From contig PCWJ01000056.1 of the NCBI GenBank assembly GCA_002787295.1, positions 1 through 7,141 of the forward strand: a DNA stretch of 7,141 nucleotides. Direction: 5' to 3'. Within the stretch, counting starts at the first letter, position 1, and each line of letters opens with the position of its first letter. This DNA comes from Candidatus Nealsonbacteria bacterium CG11_big_fil_rev_8_21_14_0_20_37_68. Its GTDB lineage: Bacteria > Patescibacteriota > Minisyncoccia > Minisyncoccales > GCA-002782225. The translations under genes and the position numbers were made by a program. The notes beneath the pieces were generated by a model. The model did not search any database. It was not told where the DNA came from and was given only the letters and a program-made list of their open reading frames with translations. Below are positions 1-5,287 of this stretch, piece after piece.

Positions 1-404
1 AAAGAACCACTGTTTATTCCAATTCTGATTGGAATTTTCTTTTCCTTGCAAAGCTTAACTATTTTAGTTAATTCTGATTTTGGGAAGTTTCCGGGATTTA
101 TTCTTATTTTGTCCACTCCTTGATTTATTGCCTCGCAGGCTAAATCGGCTGAGAAATGAATATCGGCCACCAAAGGAATCTTTATTCTTTTTTTAATTTT
201 TCCCAGGGCTTTTGCCGATTTTAAATCAGGTACCCCCACTCTAATAATTTCACATCCAGCTTTTTCTAATTCTTTTATTTGGCCGACAGTAACATTAACG
301 TCCCAGGTTTTGGTATTGGTCATTGATTGAACTAAAATGGGAAAATTCCCTCCGATTTTCTGATTGCCAATTTTTATTATTTTTGTTTTTCTTCTTTTAA
401 TCAT
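1..404 (-). CDS. ispG: 4-hydroxy-3-methylbut-2-enyl diphosphate synthase, N-terminal part (cut by window start)
   Basis: IspG (GcpE) is the [4Fe-4S] enzyme that reductively opens MEcPP to HMBPP, the next-to-last step of the MEP pathway. I translated 134 complete codons from the ATG at 404-402. The visible N-terminal TIM-barrel half carries family motifs in order: VQSMTNT (25-31), AGCEIIRVGVPD (49-60), PLVADIHF (77-84), DKIRINPGN (98-106) and RIGINSGS (127-134). The cysteines that hold the cluster lie in the C-terminal domain and are outside the window. The start lies one base after the ispH stop (TAA-A-ATG), so the two genes are surely cotranscribed and probably translationally coupled. No Shine-Dalgarno is visible. 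The family call is very secure; only the length and the missing half are unknown. Confidence 0.96.
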   Translation of the reverse strand, partial: MIKRRKTKIIKIGNQKIGGNFPILVQSMTNTKTWDVNVTVGQIKELEKAGCEIIRVGVPDLKSAKALGKIKKRIKIPLVADIHFSADLACEAINQGVDKIRINPGNFPKSELTKIVKLCKEKKIPIRIGINSGS

Positions 405-405
405 T

Positions 406-1353
406 TTATTTCGAAATCCAACGAGAACAGTTCTCGTTGGATTTGAGCCAATTTTTGATTTTTTTAATTTCCCAATCCGGGGCAGAGGTTCCCGAAACTA
501 CTCCTAAACTGTTAATATCTCCAAGCCCAGAACCAGAAGTTTTACTTCGGTTCTGGACTAGTCCCGCACCGAGCTTCGCTCTGGTGCGGGGATTGATTTT
601 TTTTAATTCCCCCAACGAATTTATCCACCACAATGGTTTTTTAGATTTTTTTACCATTTCTATTAAGTGATTAGTATTAGAGGAAGAAGGAGAGCCAATC
701 ACCAAAATCCCACAAACCTCTTTTAAAATTTGAGATAATTCTTTTTGACGAATTATTACTTTGGGGCAGATGGTATTAAACCATTTAAGTTTTTTGGTTT
801 TATTTCTAAGAATTTTTAGAATTCTATTTATATTATCTAAGGCTTGGGTAGTTTGAGAAACCACTCCTAATTTCTTAAATTTTGGTAAGTCTTTAGCCTG
901 ATTTTCATTTTCAATTACTATCGCCCGGTTTTCGGTATAGCTTTTTATTCCCCTGGTCTCGGGGTGATTTTTTTCTCCGATAATAATTACTTGATACCCT
1001 TCTTTAAAAAGTAAATTGGCTTTATTTTGAGCATTTTTTACCAGGGGACAGGTGGTTTTTTTAATCAATATATGTTTGTTTTTTGCCAGGCTTAGAAATC
1101 TTTGATTTTTAACGAGGCTTAAGTCAACCTCTCCGTGGGCTCCAGTAATTAAAGTGCCCGGTTTTACCAGCTTTTGGCTAAAAACAAACTTTCCTCCTTT
1201 TTCTTTAAGACTTTTAATTACTTCTTCATTATGAATTAGATATCCTAAAAACTGAACCGGTTTTGGATCTTTTTTTAGAGAGTCTTTAGCAATAGCCATT
1301 GCTCTTTTTACCCCCGAACAAAAACCAATATTTTTGGCAAAGACAATTTTCAT
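406..1353 (-). CDS. ispH: 4-hydroxy-3-methylbut-2-enyl diphosphate reductase with palindrome-encoded extra segments
   Basis: IspH (LytB) reduces HMBPP to IPP and DMAPP, the last MEP step, using a [4Fe-4S] cluster. The three cluster cysteines are C12 (GFCSGVKRA), C102 (TTCPLVKNAQ) and C196 (NTICPKV). Substrate-binding positions also stand: H41 (LIHNEEV), H73-G-E, H130-P-E132, T168 (VSQTTQ), the SSSNTNHL stretch at 223-230, and S290 in SGTSAPDWEI. At 315 aa the length looks normal, but two parts look foreign to the family. A roughly 20-residue segment (about 255-276) lies between GELKKIN and INSLGVVSG, where homologues are short, and is encoded by a pair of DNA hairpins. The last residues (about 304-313) are encoded by a perfect palindrome. 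Neither breaks the frame. The gene begins 34 bases after ispD and ends one base before ispG. Function is probably intact because every active-site motif is kept. Confidence 0.95.
   Translation of the reverse strand: MKIVFAKNIGFCSGVKRAMAIAKDSLKKDPKPVQFLGYLIHNEEVIKSLKEKGGKFVFSQKLVKPGTLITGAHGEVDLSLVKNQRFLSLAKNKHILIKKTTCPLVKNAQNKANLLFKEGYQVIIIGEKNHPETRGIKSYTENRAIVIENENQAKDLPKFKKLGVVSQTTQALDNINRILKILRNKTKKLKWFNTICPKVIIRQKELSQILKEVCGILVIGSPSSSNTNHLIEMVKKSKKPLWWINSLGELKKINPRTRAKLGAGLVQNRSKTSGSGLGDINSLGVVSGTSAPDWEIKKIKNWLKSNENCSRWISK
414..444. repeat. 31-bp perfect palindrome forming the 3' end of ispH
   Basis: The arms AAATCCAACGAGAAC (414-428) and GTTCTCGTTGGATTT (430-444) are exact reverse complements around a single A at 429. 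The element ends 6 bases from the ispH stop codon and encodes the C-terminal residues Lys-Ser-Asn-Glu-Asn-Cys-Ser-Arg-Trp-Ile on the minus strand. It has no T-run after it and sits just before ispG inside the operon, so it does not look like an ordinary terminator. Its core recurs in rtcA at 4595-4617. Confidence 0.9.
527..556. repeat. Hairpin 1 of a tandem pair inside ispH
   Basis: CCAGAACC (527-534) pairs with GGTTCTGG (549-556). After one bulged A (535), GAAGT (536-540) pairs with ACTTC (544-548) around a TTT loop. This makes a 13-bp stem with one bulge, in frame in ispH. It is separated from the second hairpin by ACTAGT (557-562), itself a palindrome. Both hairpins have an 8-bp outer stem, a single-base bulge, a 4-5-bp inner stem and a 3-base loop, which suggests one element type. 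Confidence 0.85.
563..590. repeat. Hairpin 2 of the ispH pair, with GCGAAGC tip
   Basis: CCCGCACC (563-570) pairs with GGTGCGGG (583-590). GAGC (571-574) pairs with GCTC (578-581) around a TTC loop, with T582 bulged. Read on the minus strand the tip is GCGAAGC, a sequence known to form an exceptionally stable DNA mini-hairpin with a GAA loop. It is far richer in G+C than the surrounding gene. The same tip occurs in the intergenic hairpin at 6332-6362. Confidence 0.85.
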
Positions 1354-1369
1354 AACCCTACGAATTATT

Positions 1370-1434
1370 CACCCCGCCATCTAAGCCCTAATGCTTCTTT
1401 TCTACAAAATACCTAAAGCATAGATGGCGGGGTG
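1370..1434. repeat. Inverted repeat with 14-bp perfect arms at the ispD-ispH junction
   Basis: CACCCCGCCATCTA (1370-1383) and TAGATGGCGGGGTG (1421-1434) are exact reverse complements separated by 37 bases. A smaller ATGCTT/AAGCAT pairing lies inside (1391-1396 with 1416-1421), so a bulged, longer stem is possible. The right part and the spacer encode the last 15 or so residues of IspD, whose stop (1388-1390) lies within the element. The left arm lies between ispD and ispH. No T-run follows on the minus strand. It resembles a small REP- or MITE-like element; that class is inferred. Confidence 0.85.
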
Positions 1435-2122
1435 GGTATTTACGAATATACGAATTTACGAATTCTAAATCTTCATGATAAGTTGCTTTTATATTTTTAA
1501 AACTGGTTTGGACAATTTTAGGTCGAATTCCTAACTTTTCTACCAAAGAGACATCGTCTGTTCCCTTAAATTTTTCTCTGGATGCTTTTTCAAAAGCCAT
1601 TTTTGCCAAGTTGTATTCTATCACTTGGGGAGTCTGAGCTAAAAAAATCCTTTTTCTATCAATGGTTTTAATTATACGTTTATTCTTGTCAACTTCTTTG
1701 ATGGTGTCTTTTGCTGGCTGACCAACTAAGGCCGCTTTATATTTTTTAGCAGCTTTAATTGTTTTTGTAATATCTTCGCTTGAAACCAAAGGGTTGCAGC
1801 CGTTGTGAAACAAGATTAGATCTCCGGGTTTCGCTCCCAGGGTTTCAGTTGCTTTCAGACCATTAAGGGCAGAATCCTGTCTTTCTTTTCCGCCCCTGAC
1901 TATTGTTTCTATTTTTTTAAATTTACAATCTTTAATTAAAGAAGAAAATTTTTTAAAATCTTCCCTCCTGCTGACGATTATTATTTTTTTAATTTGGGGA
2001 TGTCTTTCAAAAATTTTCAGAGTATAAAAAATCAGCGGTTTTTTATTAATGTGATAAAAAATTTTATTGACCCCCTTTAAACGCCGGCTTTGACCGGCAG
2101 CCAGAATTATAGCAACATTCAT
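1388..2122 (-). CDS. ispD: 2-C-methyl-D-erythritol 4-phosphate cytidylyltransferase
   Basis: IspD joins CTP and MEP to give CDP-ME and pyrophosphate, the second committed MEP step. The Rossmann-like nucleotidyltransferase core shows IILAAGQSRRL (5-15) with K20, VRGGKERQDSALNGL (75-89), KDTIK (138-142), R156, QTPQ (163-166), FKGTDD (185-190) and K212 in FKNIKATYHEDL. The CTP/metal loop, usually His-Asp-Ala-Ala-Arg-Pro, reads HNGCNP (106-111), so the aspartate that helps bind Mg2+ is Asn and the Arg is also Asn. No IspF domain is fused. The ATG overlaps the dxr stop as ATGA. The family core seems to end near residue 226; the tail after it, rich in aromatic and basic residues, is encoded by the inverted repeat. 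The assignment is secure; the activity deserves a check because of the altered loop. Confidence 0.93.
   Translation of the reverse strand: MNVAIILAAGQSRRLKGVNKIFYHINKKPLIFYTLKIFERHPQIKKIIIVSRREDFKKFSSLIKDCKFKKIETIVRGGKERQDSALNGLKATETLGAKPGDLILFHNGCNPLVSSEDITKTIKAAKKYKAALVGQPAKDTIKEVDKNKRIIKTIDRKRIFLAQTPQVIEYNLAKMAFEKASREKFKGTDDVSLVEKLGIRPKIVQTSFKNIKATYHEDLEFVNSYIRKYPPRHLCFRYFVEKKH
1441..1463. repeat. Three TACGAAT copies at 8-base period beside the inverted repeat
   Basis: TACGAAT begins at 1441, 1449 and 1457, exactly eight bases apart. A fourth copy lies on the other side of the inverted repeat at 1359-1365. On the minus strand these read ATTCGTA and encode the Phe-Val-Asn-Ser-Tyr-Ile-Arg stretch near the end of IspD. 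Copies on both flanks of the palindrome suggest that they belong to the same insertion or mark its target. Confidence 0.75.
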
Positions 2123-3246
2123 TTTAATTGGTTTTTAACCCAATCTTTAACCCCTAAGATTTCTTTTAAATTAGGATTAGAAATTGGCAGGTGTTCTTTT
2201 AATATTTTTTTAATAATTTTAGGGATATCTAAAAACTTAATTTTGTCTTCCAAAAACATCTCTACCGCTATTTCATCGCTAAAAGTTAAGGCAGCGGGCA
2301 TAGTTCCTCCGATTTTTCCGGCTGAATAAGCATAAGCCAAACAAGGAAAAGTTTTTGTATCTGGTTTTTGGAATGATAAACTTTTTACTTTAGTTAAATC
2401 CAAACATTCCCAAGGACTTGAGGGCCGTTTTGGGTAAAAAAGAGCGTATTGGATGGGAAGCTTCATGTCGGGTTTAGAAAGGAGGGCTTTTACGCTGCCG
2501 TCCCTGAATTCTACCATTGAGTGGATAATCCCTTCAGGATGAACCAAAACCTTAATTTTTTCAAGGGGTAGACCAAAAAGATAATGGGCCTCGAGAACCT
2601 CAAAGCCTTTGTTTATTAAGGTTGCTGAATCTACGCTAATCTTCGGACCCATCTTCCAGACCGGGTGAGAAAGAACCTGTTCTTTTTTAACTTCCCCTAA
2701 ATCGGTCTTTTTCCATTTTCTAAACGGTCCTCCCGAACAAGTCAAAATAATTCTTTTGATAGTTGTTTTATCTTCTCCCTGAAGACATTGAAAAATAGCT
2801 GAATGTTCTGAATCAAGAGGAAGCAGCTCGCCCTTATATTTTTTCAAAAACTTCTTTATTAATGGCCCGGCTGATACCAAGATCTCTTTTGTTGCCAAAA
2901 AGATTCTTTTTTTCTGCTGGATGGCTTTTAGGGTAGCCTCCAGGGCTATTGTTCCTGGAATGGCTACAACGACGTCATCTACCCAGGGGTAGGCAACTAA
3001 TTTTTTAAGAGATTCTTGGCCGGAAAAAATTAATGGTTTTGGCGCTAATTTTTCTTTTATTGATTCTTCTCCATCTCCAATAACCACAGCTTTGGGCTTA
3101 AACTCTTTTATTTGAGAAACCAATTCAGATGCTTCGTTTTTAGCAGCAAGCCCTATTACTTTGTAAGTATTGGGGTGGGCTCGTATGACTTCTAGAACCT
3201 GTTTACCGACCGAACCGGTTGAACCTAAAATTACAATATTTTTCAT
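2119..3246 (-). CDS. dxr: 1-deoxy-D-xylulose 5-phosphate reductoisomerase
   Basis: Dxr (IspC) converts DXP to MEP with NADPH and a divalent metal; it is the target of fosmidomycin. I start it at the ATG at 3246, giving 375 aa. The in-frame upstream ATG at 3288 would add 14 residues inside ispE, whereas the chosen one puts the NADPH loop GSTGSVG at residues 8-14, where the family has it, and forms an ATGA overlap with the ispE stop. Visible motifs are ATKEILVSAG (118-127), LDSEHSAIFQ with metal ligands D145 and E147 (144-153), S171-G-G-P-F, HPVWKMG (194-200), DSATLINKGFE with S207, N212, K213 and E216, and KPDMKLPIQYAL (258-269). The C-terminal NAANE-V-AV motif reads TFSDEIAV (321-328), a departure from consensus outside the main ligands. 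Its TGA stop overlaps the ispD ATG. Confidence 0.95.
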   Translation of the reverse strand: MKNIVILGSTGSVGKQVLEVIRAHPNTYKVIGLAAKNEASELVSQIKEFKPKAVVIGDGEESIKEKLAPKPLIFSGQESLKKLVAYPWVDDVVVAIPGTIALEATLKAIQQKKRIFLATKEILVSAGPLIKKFLKKYKGELLPLDSEHSAIFQCLQGEDKTTIKRIILTCSGGPFRKWKKTDLGEVKKEQVLSHPVWKMGPKISVDSATLINKGFEVLEAHYLFGLPLEKIKVLVHPEGIIHSMVEFRDGSVKALLSKPDMKLPIQYALFYPKRPSSPWECLDLTKVKSLSFQKPDTKTFPCLAYAYSAGKIGGTMPAALTFSDEIAVEMFLEDKIKFLDIPKIIKKILKEHLPISNPNLKEILGVKDWVKNQLK

Positions 3247-4031
3247 TTTATAGTCAAAATCTTCATTCCTTCTTTTTGCGGACGGCAAATAAAAATATCC
3301 CCGTTAAAATTTGGATAATTTTCAGAAACTTTTTTGGCTAATTCATAATTACCAACCCCGCAAAACATAGTGGGACCCGAGCCGGAGAGCTTTGGCTTAA
3401 GTCCGAATTTGCTAAAATATTTTTCTAATTTTTCAATCTCCGGGCAAATCTCCCTAACTAAAGCTAAAAAATTTTTACCGGTTTTATCATAAAGCTCATA
3501 CATTTTTTTAGTTTCAAGTCTTTTATGGGGGCGAAAAATTAAAAAAAATTTTGGCAATTTTTGCTTAATGAGAGTTACTTTTTCTCCAATTCCTTCAACC
3601 TTGCAGGTTCCTCCGTAAAAGAAAAAGGGCACATCTGCTCCAATTTTTACTCCGATTTTTGCTAAATCTTTTTTAGATAATTTTAAATTATAAAGTAAAT
3701 TTAAGCCAAATAAAGTGGCGGCAGCATCAGCGCTCCCTCCCCCAAGACCCGAAGCAATGGGGATAGACTTTTGAAGATGAATTTTACAAGGTAATTTTTT
3801 CTTTAGATCTTTCTCTAAGACTCCCTTCGCTTTGAAAATAATATTTTGAAACTCCGGGCAGACTATACCTCCGGTAATTTGAGTTTTTTTTGATTTCTCG
3901 AATAACAAAAAATCAGATAAATCAATAGATTGAAAAGTGCTTTCAATCTGGTGGAAACCATCAGGTCTCTTTCCTAAAATTTTAAAATCGAGATTTATTT
4001 TAGCATTAGCTTGAATTAAGACGGATGCCAT
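3243..4031 (-). CDS. ispE: 4-diphosphocytidyl-2-C-methyl-D-erythritol kinase
   Basis: IspE phosphorylates CDP-ME at the 2-hydroxyl with ATP. It is a GHMP-family kinase of ordinary length (262 aa). The N-terminal motif AKINLDFKILGKRPDGFH (10-27) contains the substrate-contacting K11. The phosphate-binding glycine loop is PIASGLGGGSADAAATL (91-107). The catalytic aspartate is D133 in KIGADVPFFFYGG (129-141), and the GHMP C-terminal motif LSGSGPTMFCG is at 215-225. The ATG lies 16 bases inside the end of rtcA; the shared stretch and the early AKINL motif make this start convincing. Its TGA overlaps the dxr ATG as ATGA, so translation of the two is likely coupled. CDP-ME, the product of the ispD enzyme two genes downstream, is its substrate. 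Confidence 0.95.
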   Translation of the reverse strand: MASVLIQANAKINLDFKILGKRPDGFHQIESTFQSIDLSDFLLFEKSKKTQITGGIVCPEFQNIIFKAKGVLEKDLKKKLPCKIHLQKSIPIASGLGGGSADAAATLFGLNLLYNLKLSKKDLAKIGVKIGADVPFFFYGGTCKVEGIGEKVTLIKQKLPKFFLIFRPHKRLETKKMYELYDKTGKNFLALVREICPEIEKLEKYFSKFGLKPKLSGSGPTMFCGVGNYELAKKVSENYPNFNGDIFICRPQKEGMKILTIK

Positions 4032-5053
4032 AAAATTAAATTATCTTTAATTTCAAATTTCCCATCAATAAATTTTTCAATCACCCAGATATTAGTTTTA
4101 CAATGATTGGTGATTTCTGAAACCGTAACCTGAGATTTTTTAGGGATTAAAGCTAAATAGGGTAGAATTTGGTCGGCTAAATGTTTATCTAAACAAACTT
4201 CAGATTTTTGTTCTTTTAATAATTCTAAAGCCGTTTCTTTACCTACGTCTTCAGCTCTTTTGCCCAATTTTCCTAAATTATCGGTTCCGATTACCGTATT
4301 TTCAAATTCGGCAATTAAACAAATTTGGCTTCCCGGGCATTGAGTTTGGTAGTATTCTACTTTTTCTTCAATTGGTAATTTCAATTTCCCAAAGGCTTCT
4401 CTTACTCCGGCCAATTGCCTTTCGGCAATCTTTTTACTTTTCAAAAGTTCTGAAGCGCCAGAAGTCGCTAAAATTTTTTTAAGGGAACCTCTTTCGGTTA
4501 AATTAATGTTTTCTAATTTAGAAGGGAAAACTTTTACTTCAACCTTAGCGCCGCCTTCTGGATAATACCCCCGTCTTATTACATTAACTTCCACAGAACG
4601 AGAACCGTTTTCGTTCTTTGCCATTTTTCCGAGAATTTTTAAAAATATATACCGAAAGTAATCCATAGTAGGGGAGAAAAAGGTATCGGTTGCTCCGCCA
4701 TCGAAGACAATTTTAATTGGAGATGACGCAAGAAGCGCAGGCAAAATCAGGGTTTGCAAAACCAGGGTAATACTTCCTGCGGTGTCAATTTTTATATGCA
4801 AATCTTTACTCTTTATTTCTGCCGGATAAAATTTAATTTCTGCCGAACCCAAGTAACCTCCCTCTAATTTTCCATTGCAAAGCTGGGCCAAAGTTTGAAT
4901 TCCCAGAAGGTGTTGGATTGCCAGTCCTGGTTTTGGACGGCCGCGCCTAATATTAAAAACACGACAAGGTTTTTTCGTTACTGCCGAAAGGGCACAGGCC
5001 GTACGGAGTATTTGGCCCCCACCTTCCAGGTATGATCCGTCTATTTCGAGCAT
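4016..5053 (-). CDS. rtcA: RNA 3'-terminal phosphate cyclase
   Basis: RtcA activates an RNA 3'-phosphate with ATP through a covalent His-AMP and closes it to a 2',3'-cyclic phosphate, a step in RNA end repair. The 345-aa protein has the family's size and signatures: DGSYLEGGGQILRTA (5-19), RRGRPKPGLAIQH (36-48), DTAGSITLVLQ (90-100), FDGGATDTFFSPTMDYF (117-133), RRGYYPEGGAKVEV (160-173), GTDNLGKLGKRAEDVG (256-271) and KHLADQILPYLAL (290-302), where H291 is the expected adenylylated histidine. Residues about 145-152 (Lys-Asn-Glu-Asn-Gly-Ser-Arg region) form a short extra loop encoded by a palindrome. It is the first gene of the MEP operon and overlaps ispE by 16 bases; why an RNA-repair enzyme leads it is unclear. 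No Shine-Dalgarno precedes the ATG. Confidence 0.94.
   Translation of the reverse strand: MLEIDGSYLEGGGQILRTACALSAVTKKPCRVFNIRRGRPKPGLAIQHLLGIQTLAQLCNGKLEGGYLGSAEIKFYPAEIKSKDLHIKIDTAGSITLVLQTLILPALLASSPIKIVFDGGATDTFFSPTMDYFRYIFLKILGKMAKNENGSRSVEVNVIRRGYYPEGGAKVEVKVFPSKLENINLTERGSLKKILATSGASELLKSKKIAERQLAGVREAFGKLKLPIEEKVEYYQTQCPGSQICLIAEFENTVIGTDNLGKLGKRAEDVGKETALELLKEQKSEVCLDKHLADQILPYLALIPKKSQVTVSEITNHCKTNIWVIEKFIDGKFEIKDNLILWHPS
4595..4617. repeat. 23-bp palindrome inside rtcA, related to the one at the end of ispH
   Basis: AGAACGAGAAC (4595-4605) and GTTTTCGTTCT (4607-4617) pair at 10 of 11 positions around a single C; the odd position is G opposite T. The core AACGAGAAC-N-GTTYTCGTT is the same as in the palindrome at 414-444. 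On the minus strand both are read in the same frame, here as Asn-Glu-Asn-Gly-Ser-Arg and in ispH as Asn-Glu-Asn-Cys-Ser-Arg. It falls between the KILGKM helix and the VEVNVIRRGYYPEGG strand of RtcA, a spot where I expect family members to be several residues shorter. Confidence 0.75.
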
Positions 5054-5092
5054 TATTTTATTTTACTTTATTTATGATAAAATAAAAACCAT
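5054..5092. promoter_or_regulatory. Probable divergent promoter between rtcA and the cysteine-rich gene
   Basis: This 39-bp spacer, almost entirely A and T, must carry or abut the start signals of the rtcA-isp operon (minus) and the DUF6485-DUF72 pair (plus). A -10-like TATGAT lies at 5073-5078 on the plus strand, and the overlapping reverse TATCAT could serve the minus strand. TTATTTTAT and ATAAAATAA (5053-5061, 5077-5085) are inverted, but such A+T-rich symmetry is weak evidence. No clear -35 and no Shine-Dalgarno is visible on either side. Confidence 0.4.
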
Positions 5093-5287
5093 ATGGAGTG
5101 TAAAAAGGGACAAAATTTAAAAGATTGTCCTTGTACTTATCCGGGTTGTCCGCGGAAGGGGATTTGTTGTGAGTGCCTGAAGCACCATTTGGAAAAGGAC
5201 GAGCTGCCAGCTTGCTGTTTTTCATCCGGAGCCGAAAAAACTTACGACCGATCATTTAAGAAATTTATTGAAGACAAGAGAATGTGA
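5093..5287 (+). CDS. Small cysteine-rich protein of the DUF6485 type
   Basis: This 64-aa protein has nine cysteines, at positions 3, 12, 14, 19, 25, 26, 28, 41 and 42. They are arranged as MEC, DCPCTYPGCPRKGICCECL and LPACCF, followed by the AEKTYDRSFKKFI tail. I recognise this arrangement as the DUF6485 family of small cysteine-rich proteins in bacteria and archaea. The clustered cysteines suggest metal (zinc or iron-sulfur) binding, but no function is known to me. No signal peptide or membrane segment is seen, so it is probably cytoplasmic. It begins 39 bases from the divergent rtcA start, and its TGA overlaps the GTG of the next gene, which argues for cotranslation with the DUF72 protein. 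The opposite-strand frame over the same bases was discarded as a shadow. There is no Shine-Dalgarno before the ATG. Confidence 0.85.
   Translation: MECKKGQNLKDCPCTYPGCPRKGICCECLKHHLEKDELPACCFSSGAEKTYDRSFKKFIEDKRM

Noticed and set aside
16..35. ATTCCAAT-TCTG-ATTGGAAT hairpin in ispG
   Set aside because: It encodes conserved IspG residues (IPIRIGI), so the symmetry is explained by the protein and not by an insertion.
437..670. Open plus-strand frame of 77 codons opposite ispH
   Set aside because: It is a shadow of ispH; its composition comes from the hairpin insert and it has no start signal or recognisable motif.
2083..2098. GCCGG...CCGGC hairpin near the start of ispD
   Set aside because: It codes for the conserved LAAGxSRR motif of the family; nothing is inserted.
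2090..2329. Open plus-strand frame of 79 codons across the ispD-dxr junction
   Set aside because: It lies entirely opposite two well-supported genes and shows no protein features of its own.
3247..3288. Longer dxr start with 14 extra residues
   Set aside because: The extension lies inside ispE and would displace the NADPH-binding loop from its normal N-terminal position; the ATG at 3246 forms an ATGA overlap.
5058..5255. Minus-strand frame of 65 codons opposite the cysteine-rich gene
   Set aside because: The plus strand encodes a recognisable cysteine pattern with coupling to the next gene; the minus-strand product resembles no protein.
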